From the NCBI GenBank assembly GCA_027922465.2, contig BQMF02000217.1:310001-374000 (forward strand): a stretch of 64,000 nt of DNA, written 5' to 3'. Of this stretch, positions 11,940 through 23,300 are shown piece by piece. A program made the translations under genes and the position numbers. How positions within the stretch are numbered: the stretch's first letter is position 1; every line of letters begins with the position of its first letter. Source of the DNA: Turritopsis dohrnii. Taxonomy: Eukaryota; Cnidaria; Hydrozoa; Anthoathecata; Oceaniidae. The notes under the pieces are model-generated. The model did no database searches. It saw only the letters and a program-made list of their open reading frames with translations, and had not been told where the DNA came from.

Positions 11940-12557
11940 TCTAATAAACGCCGCCCTCGGATAAACGTCGCCCTCGGATAAACGTCGCCCTCTATTAAAC
12001 GCTACACTTATAGCCGAACATTGGTAACAAACGCCGCCCTCTAATAAACGCTGCATCTTTAAAAGCGGCGTTCATTAGAAGACAGGATAAACAATAATTA
12101 GTTTAAATAGTTTAATAGTTTTATTTGTTTTCTATCAACAAGTTCTTCCACGTTTGCATTTCTATAATTTGATGTGTAGCTAATTGCTATAAAATAGAAG
12201 ATATTCTCTCTTCTCACAGAGGAGAAGGGCGACAGTGATGTTGCTCTTCTTTGACATTTTTGTGAACATATCTTTTGTGTAACATATCTTTTGATTTTAG
12301 CTGAAGATTGTTGTACAATACGTACAGCATGAAAACCTGAGTACGAAAAAACTGTAGTTTTTTCTTTCAACAAATAATGAGCACTTTTTTCGATTAGAAG
12401 AACTATTTCTTCGACTATCTTTTGTGTAATAAATTTTCACACAATCTTTAGTAACGTTTTTTAGCCGCCCTCTGATGAACGCCTCCCTCTATTAAACGCC
12501 GCATCCAAAATTTGGAAATTGTAACAAACGCCGTGGCGTTGATTAGAGGAAACACGG
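11940..12557. mobile_element. MITE with TA target site, CCGTATTTCCTCTAATAAAC family
   Basis: The inverted ends are CCGTATTTCCTCTAATAAAC at the left and a complementary GAGGAAACACGG at the right, each bordered by TA. Subterminal copies of AAACGCCGCCCTCTA fill both ends. A second member lies at 58983-59452. The TA duplication suggests mobilisation by a Tc1/mariner-type transposase. Confidence 0.75.
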
Positions 12558-12864
12558 TATACCCATACAGCTTCACAGAAACTTTTTCCCCAAACCAATT
12601 CGATGACCAAAAGTTTTAAATGGTTTATTATCTACTACCATAAAGTAAAAAGACTTGCGTAATCACTACAAGCATAATATTTAACACCATATATTAGATT
12701 GATCTTCAAGTTCTGAATCAGCTCCTAACTTATTTGTCGTGGATAGGTGGTAGATAATGCAAAGACAAAATACAAGTGATATCTATAGAAACTAACAAAC
12801 CATTTGAACGTTTTGTAGTGTCAAATATATGAAGAAAAAGTCTTACAAGATTGTCTTTCCATAT

Positions 12865-13348
12865 TAAACAATAAACTTTTGTTTGAGGTTTTATGGCAAA
12901 ACTTAATTTAATGTCGAAGCATCGTCAGATCCACATTAACAAAAACTAGTTTACAGCGTTTCTCAAATGCAAATAAAAATAATTAAAATTCTTTTATTCC
13001 TATGATACAATTAAAATAAAAATACAATAATTGTTAAAAAATATAGTGCGTTCACTCTAACTTGGATAATCGTTAATGATTTTTATCAGACACGTTAAAG
13101 TAATGAAACAGAACGCTTATTAAAAGTTTAAAAATTCTTTTTCTACCCTTATCAAGACAAAAGACGATCAATGACTTTTAAGTGTTTTGGGAATTGACGC
13201 TCAATTTCCACCAGATCGTGCAAAAGGACATTATCCAAGTTAGAGTGAACGCACTATACTTATATACACATGGGACTGAATTATAAAATTTATCGAAAAT
13301 TAAATTTTTGTTTTTGCCTTAAACCCTCAACCAAAAGTTTATTGTTTA
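12865..13348. mobile_element. MITE with long inverted ends, carrying a nested MITE
   Basis: Left end TAAACAATAAACTTTTG and right end CAAAAGTTTATTGTTTA are inverted repeats that continue imperfectly for about 45 bp (GAGG-TTT-GGCAAAA). A second inverted-repeat element (13042-13258) sits inside it. Confidence 0.6.
13042..13258. mobile_element. 217-bp MITE with 28-bp perfect inverted ends
   Basis: The ends TATAGTGCGTTCACTCTAAC and its exact complement extend through CTTGGATAAT. The TA at each end fits a mariner-type insertion. It is nested in the MITE at 12865-13348. Confidence 0.8.
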
Positions 13349-13463
13349 GGAATAAAAAGAAATTATGGCTTGGGAAGATGTCGCTCCCACAGTAAGATTG
13401 ACGGATGGTAAGATTGTGATGTAAATTAAGTTTTTTTGCAAGTTTTTATTGAGCACATGGACA

Positions 13464-14766
13464 TACAGTGTGTATCAAAGAAGTTTGTCCAAGATTTTCG
13501 AACGCATTTTTTTTTGCTAAATAGTTATCAATATTTTGCAATTCTTATATCAGAAAAAAGCCTTTTTTGAGATCTATCCAAATATATAATTTTTATTCTC
13601 AAAATATTTTTTTCAGGTAATTTATAAAGGAAAAGCGTTTTTTACAACTCTCGTCACAAAAGAAATATACAGTGTGTCCACCAGAAAGTGGGCACCTAAC
13701 TTTTAATAAGCATATCTTTTGTTTTTCGTGCTTGTTTTTTTCAATTTTTATATTAACATAAAGAAAATGTTAAAGCTCTTTCTAAATATATGACCCTTTT
13801 CATAGAAAAACCAATTTTTCGGGAAATATAATCGGTTTTACCATGAAACCATGACATTAAATCAATAACGATCAATTAACGCTTGTTTGAATAGGTGTTA
13901 ACGACTCGAGTAGCATGGGAAATCATAAAAAGCTAAAATATTGTAATAAAGCTGCGTTTACATAAGGAAAATTTTACGTTTTTACAAGCTTGAAACATGA
14001 AAGTTTCATTTCTAAAACTCTTTTACAAACTTTTAAAAACTTTGAATCGTGCTTTTTGATGGGGGATTTCTACCCAGAAACTGCTGTCTAAAAGCCTGAA
14101 CAACAGCTACATAACTTTTCGTCTCATGAAACTTTTCTTACAACAAAAGTTCACTGCTGGACTGTTAACTGCATGATTGAATGAATTTCATAAAAGTTTG
14201 TTTTCTCGCTTATAAAGATTTTGGCAATGCTTGGGAATATAAAATTATTAAATAATAATAAAAAATTTAAGGTAAATTTACACAATGAAAAAAAGTTTGT
14301 GTCTTTTCAAAAAATTTCGTGACAAAATTAGCACAGCACCACCAACAGCGGTTGTTTCAACGAAACAAAAGGTTAATTGCTCGTTAAAAGTCTGTTTTAT
14401 TGATCATTACAAAATTAACAACCGTATCGAAACAAAAAATACTTAATATTCTTTAGAATAAAAATTTTTATAAATAACAACTTATATTTTTGGAAAGCTC
14501 AAAAAATCCTCTTTCCAACAGTATAAAAACCGCATTGTATTGTTAAAAACTCGAAAAGTTATTTGTGTTTAAAACAAGGTGCCCACTTTCTGGTGGACAC
14601 ACTGTATTTCTGACACAAAAAGGTTCATTAACAAAAACAAAGAACAATTTCGTCATTAACACTCCTAGTTAATTGATCTTTAAGAAATTAATGAGGGTAA
14701 TAAAACCTTTTTTCCACTAAAAATGCATTCGAAAATCTTGGACAAACCTTTTTGATACATACTGTA
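13464..14766. mobile_element. Mariner-type element, outer member of a nested pair
   Basis: The left end TACAGTGTGTATCAAAGAAG continues GTTTGTCCAAGATTTTCGAA and is mirrored at 14720-14766 with a few differences. TACAGT...ACTGTA ends are typical of Tc1/mariner. No transposase frame is present. A second element of similar type (13668-14606) interrupts it. Confidence 0.75.
13668..14606. mobile_element. Mariner-type element nested in 13464-14766
   Basis: The ends TACAGTGTGTCCACCAGAAA and its complement continue GTGGGCACCT and match perfectly over 30 bp. TA borders both sides. The interior is AT-rich with no transposase. Confidence 0.8.
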
Positions 14767-14870
14767 TAAAGTCCATAATTAATGCAATAAAATGTAATAA
14801 AAAAGTTCAACACAACATATATATGACGAACATCACTATTTTTGATTTTTGGTATATCTGGCTTTAGAAA

Positions 14871-15515
14871 ATGTTTCGATTAGCTGTTCTTGAAAAGACT
14901 CATTCAATGACTGTACAGAGATTGGTAAAGGAATATCTTGTGCCCGTCTACAAAGATTTGTGGAAAACATCCACGGAAGGGAACTCGACATTTTATAAAC
15001 GAGAAACGGAGTTTTCTGATCTTTCTAAACTTGCTGACAACTATATCAATGGGAAAGTTTCTTTATTGGGCTTCAATACAGAAAATCAAGTTCTTGGCTG
15101 TATGTTAAACAAAGTATTTAATACACAGAAAGAGTACAGAAATTATATGCTGGATGGATTTGCTCCTATTGCTGGAGAGCCCGATTATCCTGCAAACCTG
15201 GCTGCAGTTGTACGAAAACACATGGATGACGACCTGTTTACAAAGTTTCAGGCAAGGAGATTATTTTATTCATATCATATAATAATTGTACCTGAGTACA
15301 GAGGAAGATTTCCACTATTATATGCGTTTTATGAAGAATCTTTGAAACGGTTTTGTCACGATGGGGATTTGCTATTTGCAGACGCCATGACAGATAATAA
15401 TGAAACACAAATAGCGTCCTTAAAGGACAATATTATGGCATACGGTGGTAAAATACTTAAATCAACCAATTTAAGTGATGAAAAATTGTTAATTAGGTAT
15501 TGCAAAATGTTTTAA
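14871..15515 (+). CDS. Intronless GNAT-like N-acetyltransferase
   Basis: A 214-residue frame opens MFRLAVLEKTHSMTVQRLV, with ATG at 14871 and stop TAA at 15513. The C-terminal half has the GNAT pattern of a strand, a loop and a helix: YSYHIIIVPEYRGRFPLLYA, where Y-R-G-R-F stands at the acetyl-CoA pyrophosphate loop. It then has ADAMTDNNETQIASLKDNIM, like the motif-B strand and helix of animal arylalkylamine-type acetyltransferases. It shows no close similarity to the GNAT at 2367-3071. The substrate is unknown. Assignment to the GNAT fold is by motif and length; confidence is moderate. Confidence 0.65.
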   Translation: MFRLAVLEKTHSMTVQRLVKEYLVPVYKDLWKTSTEGNSTFYKRETEFSDLSKLADNYINGKVSLLGFNTENQVLGCMLNKVFNTQKEYRNYMLDGFAPIAGEPDYPANLAAVVRKHMDDDLFTKFQARRLFYSYHIIIVPEYRGRFPLLYAFYEESLKRFCHDGDLLFADAMTDNNETQIASLKDNIMAYGGKILKSTNLSDEKLLIRYCKMF

Positions 15516-15704
15516 CGAAATACATATCGATATTCTGATTTAAAGTTTGTTCTTTTGTGAAACAGTCCCATACATGTATTTTTTTATAAGCAACCCAACT
15601 TTTTGCCTCTTAGGAATGTTGCTTAAAATTCGCCTAAAAATCCATGGGAAAGTTGCTAAACGGTTGCTTACTTTAATCTTGAATAATTTTGAAATTTCAG
15701 AACA

Positions 15705-16963
15705 AACAAGAGCCAGATGGCGCAAAACGGTAGCAGCAACTTCACTTGTCACACATTAGCTTTCAAAATTTTACTTAAAATTTTAAAAAGTTCTTTAAAG
15801 TTTGTTTTTAGCGAAATCTCACTCGTGGAAAACAGGCATAAACAAAATATTTTAAATGATTAGCTAGTGTAAATAGGGTTTAATTATAAAACACCAGCAA
15901 ATTGATTTATTAAAAGACAAAAGAATTATACATGCGTGAGTTGTGTAACGTAATTTTTTGAACGTCTTTTTTCATGAGAGCTTATGTAGTAAAAAAAAAA
16001 CAAAAAAACACGCGCTTCTTCGAAAAAAAATATGTTTTTAAAAATAAAATCAAAATTGAATTCGAACAAATAACTGCTGTTTTGAACCAGATCTTTAAAA
16101 GCCTTATTATTGCACAAAGACAGTCCAGAAAGCTAACAAACGCATACGGTAATAAGAAGATCTGAACTGAGGTTTTACTAACAAGAAAAACATATCTAAT
16201 TTCAAATATCAAAGTACTTTTACTAGCATAAGTAACTAAAAGTTCCAATTTTATTAAACCTATGGATTAATATCCATTCCTTCACGAAGAAATTTATTAA
16301 GTGATAAAATATCAAACGAAACCTATTTTGAAATGTTTGATATATGCAGAAACTTCGAAAGTTCCAAAGGCTGCGTTCCTTTATTAGAATTTACATTGCG
16401 TTATTAGTTGAGTCTCACAGACTCTAAATCATAGGCTAAACTGCCATTTCGGCCGGAGGAGGAGTAGTAGTAGTAGTAGTAGTAGTAGTCCAAGGGTGTT
16501 TTAATACGGTATTCGCTTTCGCTGCTACCGTAATAAGAAAAAAGTCAAGTAAGGAGGCATTGCGGGAAAGGAAAATAAGAAACAATGAATGTTGAATTTA
16601 AAATTTTAAATAAAACAATAAACTGTGACTTAAAACTACTATAAAGGATATGGTACATAAGTTTTTACAAGGAAATGTCGAAATCTATGATCGAAGTCTT
16701 CATCCATCACAGTGAAAAGTTCATGTTCAATATATGTTGCCTAAATAAAAACTTGGACCAGGGAAAATTGCTTAAGTTTTTTAAAGATTTTCTTAGGGTT
16801 GCTTATAAACTGGTTCCTTATAAAAAGAAACACGTGTGTAACTGCAAATGATGCTTTTTATGTTCTTCAATAGTGGTCACGTGTGTAAGAGTGCTCCTAA
16901 TGACGTTCCTTTAATATTTTTACGGTAGCAGCGAAAGCGAATACCGTATTAAAACACCCGTGG

Positions 16964-17024
<61 letters not shown>

Positions 17025-17772
17025 CTCCGGCCGAAATGGCAATTAGTCTGCGATTTAGAGTCTGCGGGACTCTATCAAAAACGCAATGTAAATTCTAATG
17101 AAGGAACGCAGCCTTCGTAATTTGGAAGCTTTTTCATATCGAACATTTAAAAGTAGATTACCTTTTATTTTAAAAGTACATAACCTGATATTTTATAACT
17201 TAATCCACGAAATTAGAATTCATTCGAATTCTAATCAAATAGGCGTACATAAAAATGGGACTTTTAGTTCATTACGCTAACTGAAAATATATACTTGATA
17301 TGCTGCTTTTCTTGTTAGTAAAGCTTATTAGTTCAAAATTTCTTATTACCTCGTTTGGTTTGTTAGCTATTACACTATGTTTGTTTATTAAAGTTTTCAA
17401 AGATCTAGTTCAAAAAGGCAGTTTATTTGTTGGAATTCAATTTTGGTTTCGTCAGAAATTATTATTATTATAAACAAACTTTTTTTTTTCTACATAAGCT
17501 CTTACGAAAAAATTTCTTATAAAAAAAACACACAGCTCACACACGTATAATTCTTTTGTCTTTAAATAAATTGTTGCTGGTGTTTTTGGTTAGACCCTAT
17601 TTACACTAATTAATCATTTTCATCGAATTTATCGTTAATGCCTGTTTTCCACCAGTGAGATATCTTAGAAAACATCCAGTAAAGAAGTTTTTAGTACTTA
17701 AAGTAAAATTTCGAAAGCATTTGCGTGAAAAGTAAAGTTGCTGCTACCGTTTTGCGCCATCTGACTCTTGTT
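15705..17772. mobile_element. 2-kb foldback element made of two inverted units
   Basis: Ends AACAAGAGCCAGATGGCGCA and its complement (17745-17772) begin arms of about 0.8 kb that run through TAGTGTAAATAGGGT, ACTCCTCCGGCCGAAATGGC and CGAATACCGTATTAAAACAC. A unique centre (about 16560-16920) separates the arms. Triplet repeats sit symmetrically in the arms. A single unit is present at 51473-52247 and a partial one at 34500-34790. Confidence 0.8.
16461..17025. repeat. Paired trinucleotide microsatellites, (TAG)n and (TAC)n
   Basis: A TAG run near 16463-16489 and a longer TAC run near 16965-17022 are the same satellite seen on opposite strands of the foldback arms. Their unequal lengths show that they expanded independently after the arms formed. 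The single unit at 52170-52200 has only a short, interrupted version. Confidence 0.75.
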
Positions 17773-17779
17773 GGTTTTT

Positions 17780-18290
17780 AAGCCTGGTTCAGACTTCATC
17801 AATCGCCCAGGTGTTAACACTGTAATCTTTGATATTTCATCGTCGTAATCGTCAGAAGTTTACAACGATTTTGACGATTACCAAAGTGATCACATTTGAT
17901 GATTATGACGATTATGAATTTTAATCGTCATAATCGCTTAGTCTGAATTATTTTACTTGCCACACCACATACACAAGGCTCTAACAATAAACGTCATTAT
18001 AACTGTCTAAGTAATATACATAGCTTTAGACCAGCTTTTATGTCTTGAACTGTGTGCTGTTTTCACTGACATTGCAACACTTGATGCGGTTAAGTTCTTG
18101 GACAATTTTGCTCTTTTTTTAATGGTTAGGTTTGGTTGAAAATCACTTGAAAGTTTGTGAAACAAGAAATAAAGGCGGAGCCACCTTGTGCACCGAAAAT
18201 CAACGTTATTTAACCGAAGCTGGTTTAGTACTAATGTCACAAAAGAATTTTAAAATTTCTTGCGTGCGCACACAAAAGTCTGAATGATTC
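17780..18290. other. Intergenic, possible degraded MITE
   Basis: Copies of ATCGTCATAATCG / CGATTATGACGAT in both orientations (17800-17950) between GGTTCAGACTT and AGTCTGAA suggest an eroded inverted-repeat element. Nothing coding was recognised. Confidence 0.3.
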
Positions 18291-18294
18291 GTAA

Positions 18295-18545
18295 GCAAGT
18301 AACTAAGAGTTTTTAGTCTTTGGGCTCCCATCCGTAATGGTTGGCTATTCTGCCCGGCGACTTGCAACTAGTAGTTGACTTACCGACAGAGATACGTATA
18401 ACATTACTCTAACTTGCCCGAAGGCCAGTGTGCCAGTGTGCAGCTCCTAATGGACTGATACGCTCCTTTTACAGCGCATCGGAGTGGAGTATCGAGATAC
18501 GCAGCGGTCGCGCTCGAAAGTACTAACCACTACACTATTGCTGCA
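18295..18545 (-). repeat. tRNA-derived SINE, intact copy
   Basis: On the minus strand it starts with the A-box GTAGTGGTTAGTAC and continues GCGACCGCTGCG, GCTGCACACTGG, CTTCGGGCAAG and TTGCAAGTCG, ending in ACTAAAAACTC. The second copy at 19400-19945 shares the same order of blocks. Here the block junction CGGTAAGTCAAC is uninterrupted. Confidence 0.7.
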
Positions 18546-18559
18546 TATGATTATGCTCA

Positions 18560-19395
18560 AGATTAAGTTCTATTGTTGACTCAGGGGAATTCCCTTAGGG
18601 TTCTGTCCACGATAGCTGATGTTTTCTTTCTGTATCCATAACTGGATATTTCTATAATGGAGCAACAAACGCACAAGAAGTTGGTTGAGCTTGCTTGAGG
18701 AGAGAATATTGCAACACAAAAATAAACTAAAAAACCTTTAATTGAATTAATTTCTGAGTGGTTGTTACGAGAGTGGAAGCTAATAGAAGCAAACCTTTTT
18801 AGAACGGTACTTAAGTAAATAATTTTTTAACTTCGCTATAGCAAAGTATTGATTTCGCCGATCTATGTATCTCCGTGACATTTTGGACGATCTCACTAAA
18901 GTAAATTATTCGAGTAAAACTTGCATATAAACCATGTCCGCACACCCTTTAGTAATAAAATCTTTTATTGACTTCAGATTGACAAATTCGCAGGTTGGGC
19001 TAAATTTGGACCAAAATATGAAAGTTCTCTAATTTTCATAAAAATTTGTACAAAGCACAATTGAAAGGTGTTGATTTTGTCAGAATTGGGCAATTTGCCA
19101 ATGTTAAATTTTGAGAATGTTTTATATAGTTGAGAGTAGATTGTCCTTATGGTTGTGACACATCCTCAAGTCTTCAAGAGACTTACATCTATGGTTTGAA
19201 TATTGCGAGTTGAACAGTTATCAACTATTGTACTTGACAGTTCTGGTGAAAAGTATATCTTTGTTAGAATTGGAAGAATGCGCTGTAGTGAAATGTTCGA
19301 CTTTCCAGTCGTCTTTGTTTTAGTTTTGTTTTGATAAAGATCCTTTGCTTTACTTCTTGGCTCAAAATGTTCATCTCTGAATGTTTCTCTAAATG
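18560..19395. other. Intergenic, nothing recognised
   Basis: AT-rich sequence without a recognisable gene or repeat structure. Confidence 0.4.
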
Positions 19396-19399
19396 TGTA

Positions 19400-19945
19400 G
19401 CGATGGTGTAGTGGTTAGTACCTTTGAATGCGACCGCTGCGAACCGTGTTCGCGTCCAGTTATGTCGCATCTCAATACACCAGTCCGATGCACTTTAAAA
19501 GCAGCATAGGAGTAGAAGTAGGAGCCATCGACTGGCTGCACACTGGCCTTCGGGCAAGTTTGAGCAATGTTATACGTATCTCTGGCGGTAAAGCTGGATT
19601 TCCAATAGAAAAAAATGATACGCGTATCGTAACGTATCATATTGAGCTTGTTGATTGGTTGCTGAGATAATTATTTATAATTATTCTTTTGTTTAGATAA
19701 TTTTTGATACGCGTATCTTATAAAAAAGTTCAACTTGTTTTAACTTTTCACGTGTCGTACCGTAACGTATCAAGATCAAATAATCTAGCCAATCAGATGT
19801 CAGATTTTAATACGATACGCGTATCAGTTTTTTCTATTGGAAATCCAGCTTTAGTCAACTACCAGTTGCAAGTCGGCGGACAGAATAACCAACCACTATG
19901 GATGGAAGCCCAAAGACTAAAAACTCTCAGTTACTTACTTACTGT
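19400..19945 (+). repeat. tRNA-derived SINE split by a MITE
   Basis: The head GCGATGGTGTAGTGGTTAGT holds an A-box and is followed by a B-box-like GTTCGCGTCC, so the head is tRNA-derived. The body matches the minus-strand copy at 18295-18545. Between CTGGCGG and GTCAAC it is interrupted by the element at 19591-19851. Confidence 0.75.
19591..19851. mobile_element. 261-bp MITE inserted in a SINE at TA
   Basis: The ends AAGCTGGATTTCCAATAGAA and its complement extend for about 42 bp through GATACGCGTATCGTA. TA flanks both sides (19589-19590 and 19852-19853). The empty site can be seen in the sister SINE copy at 18295-18545. Confidence 0.85.
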
Positions 19946-20253
19946 TTATCGTTCGACGATCAATTTAGGTGTCTTTAACCTGTCGTATAAACATGAGCAT
20001 GGCTTAACGTTTCACCCACCCAGATGATCATGACAAGAAAGCGATGACAGTTCATCGAGTGATAGAGATCAGCATGGATAAGATTATACGGCAATTTTTT
20101 TGGAACGGGCAAGTAATAGGTCAAAAATGGTGTCCCCTAAATTTTCACAATATTATTTTGCGCCAAGCCAAAAACCATTGCTGTGTACACCAGGCTTTAG
20201 GGAAGAAAAACTGCGAAACCACACAAGAAAATGATCAAGTTAAGAGTATATGA

Positions 20254-20259
20254 TTTATT
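20254..20259 (-). terminator. Poly(A) signal of pyruvate carboxylase
   Basis: AATAAA on the minus strand lies about 76 bases after the stop codon of the pyruvate carboxylase gene. Confidence 0.6.
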
Positions 20260-20334
20260 TCAATTTCTTGATCTCCATATGTAATAAAACGTTCCAAATA
20301 AAGTGCAATTAAAATATTATGAAAAGGTAAAAAT

Positions 20335-23300
20335 TTAAGGGTTGATTGTAACAATAAGATCGCCAGCGCTAAGGCTCATCCCCTGAGAAACAGATATGGA
20401 TGCTATAGTTCCATCAATCGGTGCCGTGACATTAGTCTCCATTTTCATAGCGCTTATCACAGCTAGCGGATCTCCCTTACTAACCGTTTGTCCCTCCTCC
20501 ACACGAACGTGAACAACTTTACCAGGCATCGGTGCTCCGACAGATCCCTTCACACCTTTCACGGCTTTTGGATTTCTATCGACATGCTATGGAACAAAGT
20601 TATTGATTTACATACAGTGTGTGGGGCAGGATTCAAACTTTACGGTGTAAACCTTGTGAAAAGTGTCTGGGTTAGTGAGAGTAATGTAATGTAATGTTTG
20701 AGTCATCTAAACATACTCTTTACATTATTCCAAATATGCCATTACCATTTCTGTTTGATCATAGTGATTAGGACATCAAGTCTATTATGAACTGTAGTTT
20801 GTTTCAATCACTTTTCGCATGACGTTAAATAGTTTCTTATGATTGGTTAGGATTTTGTCACGTGATCAAGAAGTGAGCAAAAACAAAATTTGCCCATTAA
20901 AAAAAAAAAAGTCGAGAAAAAATTAACAAAAAAGTTGCTGTGATGACTTTTTGAGCAGGAAATTTTACAACGACCATCATCTAACAGATGACTATTATTT
21001 TCCCAACAAATCGTTACAAAAGTTAAACTTCCTAATGTGTTGCTAGGAAGCAGGGAATATTTTTGATGTTAAAGAAGACGCGACATTTTGTTAAACATTG
21101 TAATACATTTAGTTTTGTGTTCTTATAAGAGCGAGGTATAAAGTTCTTTTTATTGCATTATCATTGGAGGATAAAATATCGACATTTCTTCATTTCGGTG
21201 CAAACGCTCGAATTCGGTGTTAACGCCCGATTTCAGTGCAAACGCTCGATTTCGGTGCAAACACCGTTAAATTATAACAATTACGTTACTTTCGATCTTT
21301 AAAAGCATTGTTTCAAATCGAAAATATAATGACGGTTTTTTTGAATGACATGAAGACGTATCTTGAAGTATCTTGATCATAAAATGTAACCATCTCGATT
21401 TTGATGCAAAAAGTACGTAATAATTATCGAAAACATTTTTGCAAACAAGGTTTTTCTTGTACAAATTGGCGTAAACTTATGAATACGTCAATCACGGCAT
21501 TCGAAATCTTAGAGGATAATACAATGGTGAAGTCAGTAAAAAAAAAATACATGGAAGCGAGGCTAAACTGTTATGTCTAACAACAGAAACTTGAAATAGG
21601 TGTATCGATTTTCCTTACCTCGGCTTCCTTCTTGTCGTCCACCATAAACGTTCTCAACTGACCGTTCACCTCACAGAACACTTCTCGTTTCCCTTCGCTA
21701 TCCACATCTCCAACAGCGATCATTTTCAGGTTCAGCGTCTTCCCCTTCTCAATCTCAACTTCAAATTCTTCACCCAAATCAGATCCAACGAAAAACAAGC
21801 GAGTGGGCAGATCGGTTACCGGTCCAAACTCTTCTCTGAACTGAGCGTATTCCTTGAACACGGTTGGATACATGCAATAACTCATGACGTCACAGTCGCT
21901 GACTTCCACACCTGAGCGCATGAGAAAAAAACACAAGAATATTCACTGCGGTGAAGACCATTTTTATTGAAATAGTGTGTATATTTCTTTAGAAATGTGC
22001 TCCTTCGTAGCGATTTTTTCTACAAATTTGCCCACTGGGTACAAATCAATCGCAAAAATGCTACTTTGAGGTTGCACGGAAAGGTTTATCGTTAATAGAT
22101 CAGTAAATAGACTCAGACATTTGAATAGTACCTACCGAGCTCCTTTGTAAGATCTTCCCGAATCTTCTCAAAATCAACGTCAGGTAAACTTTCTCCAACG
22201 CGACCTTCAAGAGACGGAGCACCTTTCAGCATCTATGACCAAGCAGAAAAGCTCGTTACGAATCAAAATCGAATATTATTTTGTATTTTGTAACAGTAAA
22301 ATAGTATCTTATCTAACAGAATCTCCGGAACTCGAATCTTCCATAACTCGAACTTTCAGCGAACAGTTTTAACAGTTTTAATACTCCCTTACAAAACAGT
22401 CTAGATATTTCAAACATTCAGTAATCCGAACAATGTGCATCTGTCACTTGAACGATCGAACAATCGAGAATTTATATATACCTTTCTAAGTTGTTCTATA
22501 TTTAGCTGTAATCTATCTGATAAGTTTCTTTTTTGAACTAATTGAGATCATGTGGGGAAATTATGTTCTAGCAAATGGCAATCTTGATTTTCAGCATAAT
22601 GATATATTACTGAAGGGTTTTCTAAACTAACTTTAAGCTATACCCTAAGTATTTTTGATAAAAGACACCTTGATTCTCAACGATTCTGGATCAAAAAAAT
22701 ACCACCGTTCTTAGTAAATCTGGATAAAAGACTACTATCGTTCTTAGCAAATCTGAATAAAAACAATTGATCTCAGTGGTTCTGGATAAAATACCTTCAC
22801 TCTTAGTGATTCTGGATAAAAGCTATCTTGGTTCTCAATGATTCTGGATAAAAAACTACCATCTCTCTAAGCGGATCTGGATCAAAGCTGCATTCGTTCT
22901 CAGTGATTCTGGATAAAAACTACCTTGATTCTCAACGATTCTGGAGCAAAAACTTTTCAAAGCAGATCTGGATCAAAGCTACCTTGGTTCTCAGTGGTTC
23001 TGGAAACCCACCATACGGTTGTCCAAGTTTTCCTTCCATGAACTCTATGACAGATTTCGGGAAATCAAGTTCATCAGCTCGTTCAACGACGTCTCGCGCA
23101 TCCAGTTGATTTTGGACCATGAACTGTGCCAAATCACCGACGATTTTAGACGTTGGAGTCACCTAGTAGTAACAGTAAAAAAAAAAAATGAATAAAATAA
23201 ATTCGATCATAAATAAATTCAGTTTCAACAATATTTTTGTAAAAGCAACAGTTATACATAACAATTAGTTTTATCTAGCAATTTGAGTTTATCCATCCTT

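Noticed and set aside
22932..23162. Start of an independent gene at the minus-strand ORF here
   Set aside because: It is an internal exon of pyruvate carboxylase with exact splice borders; the downstream part of the ORF is the minisatellite.
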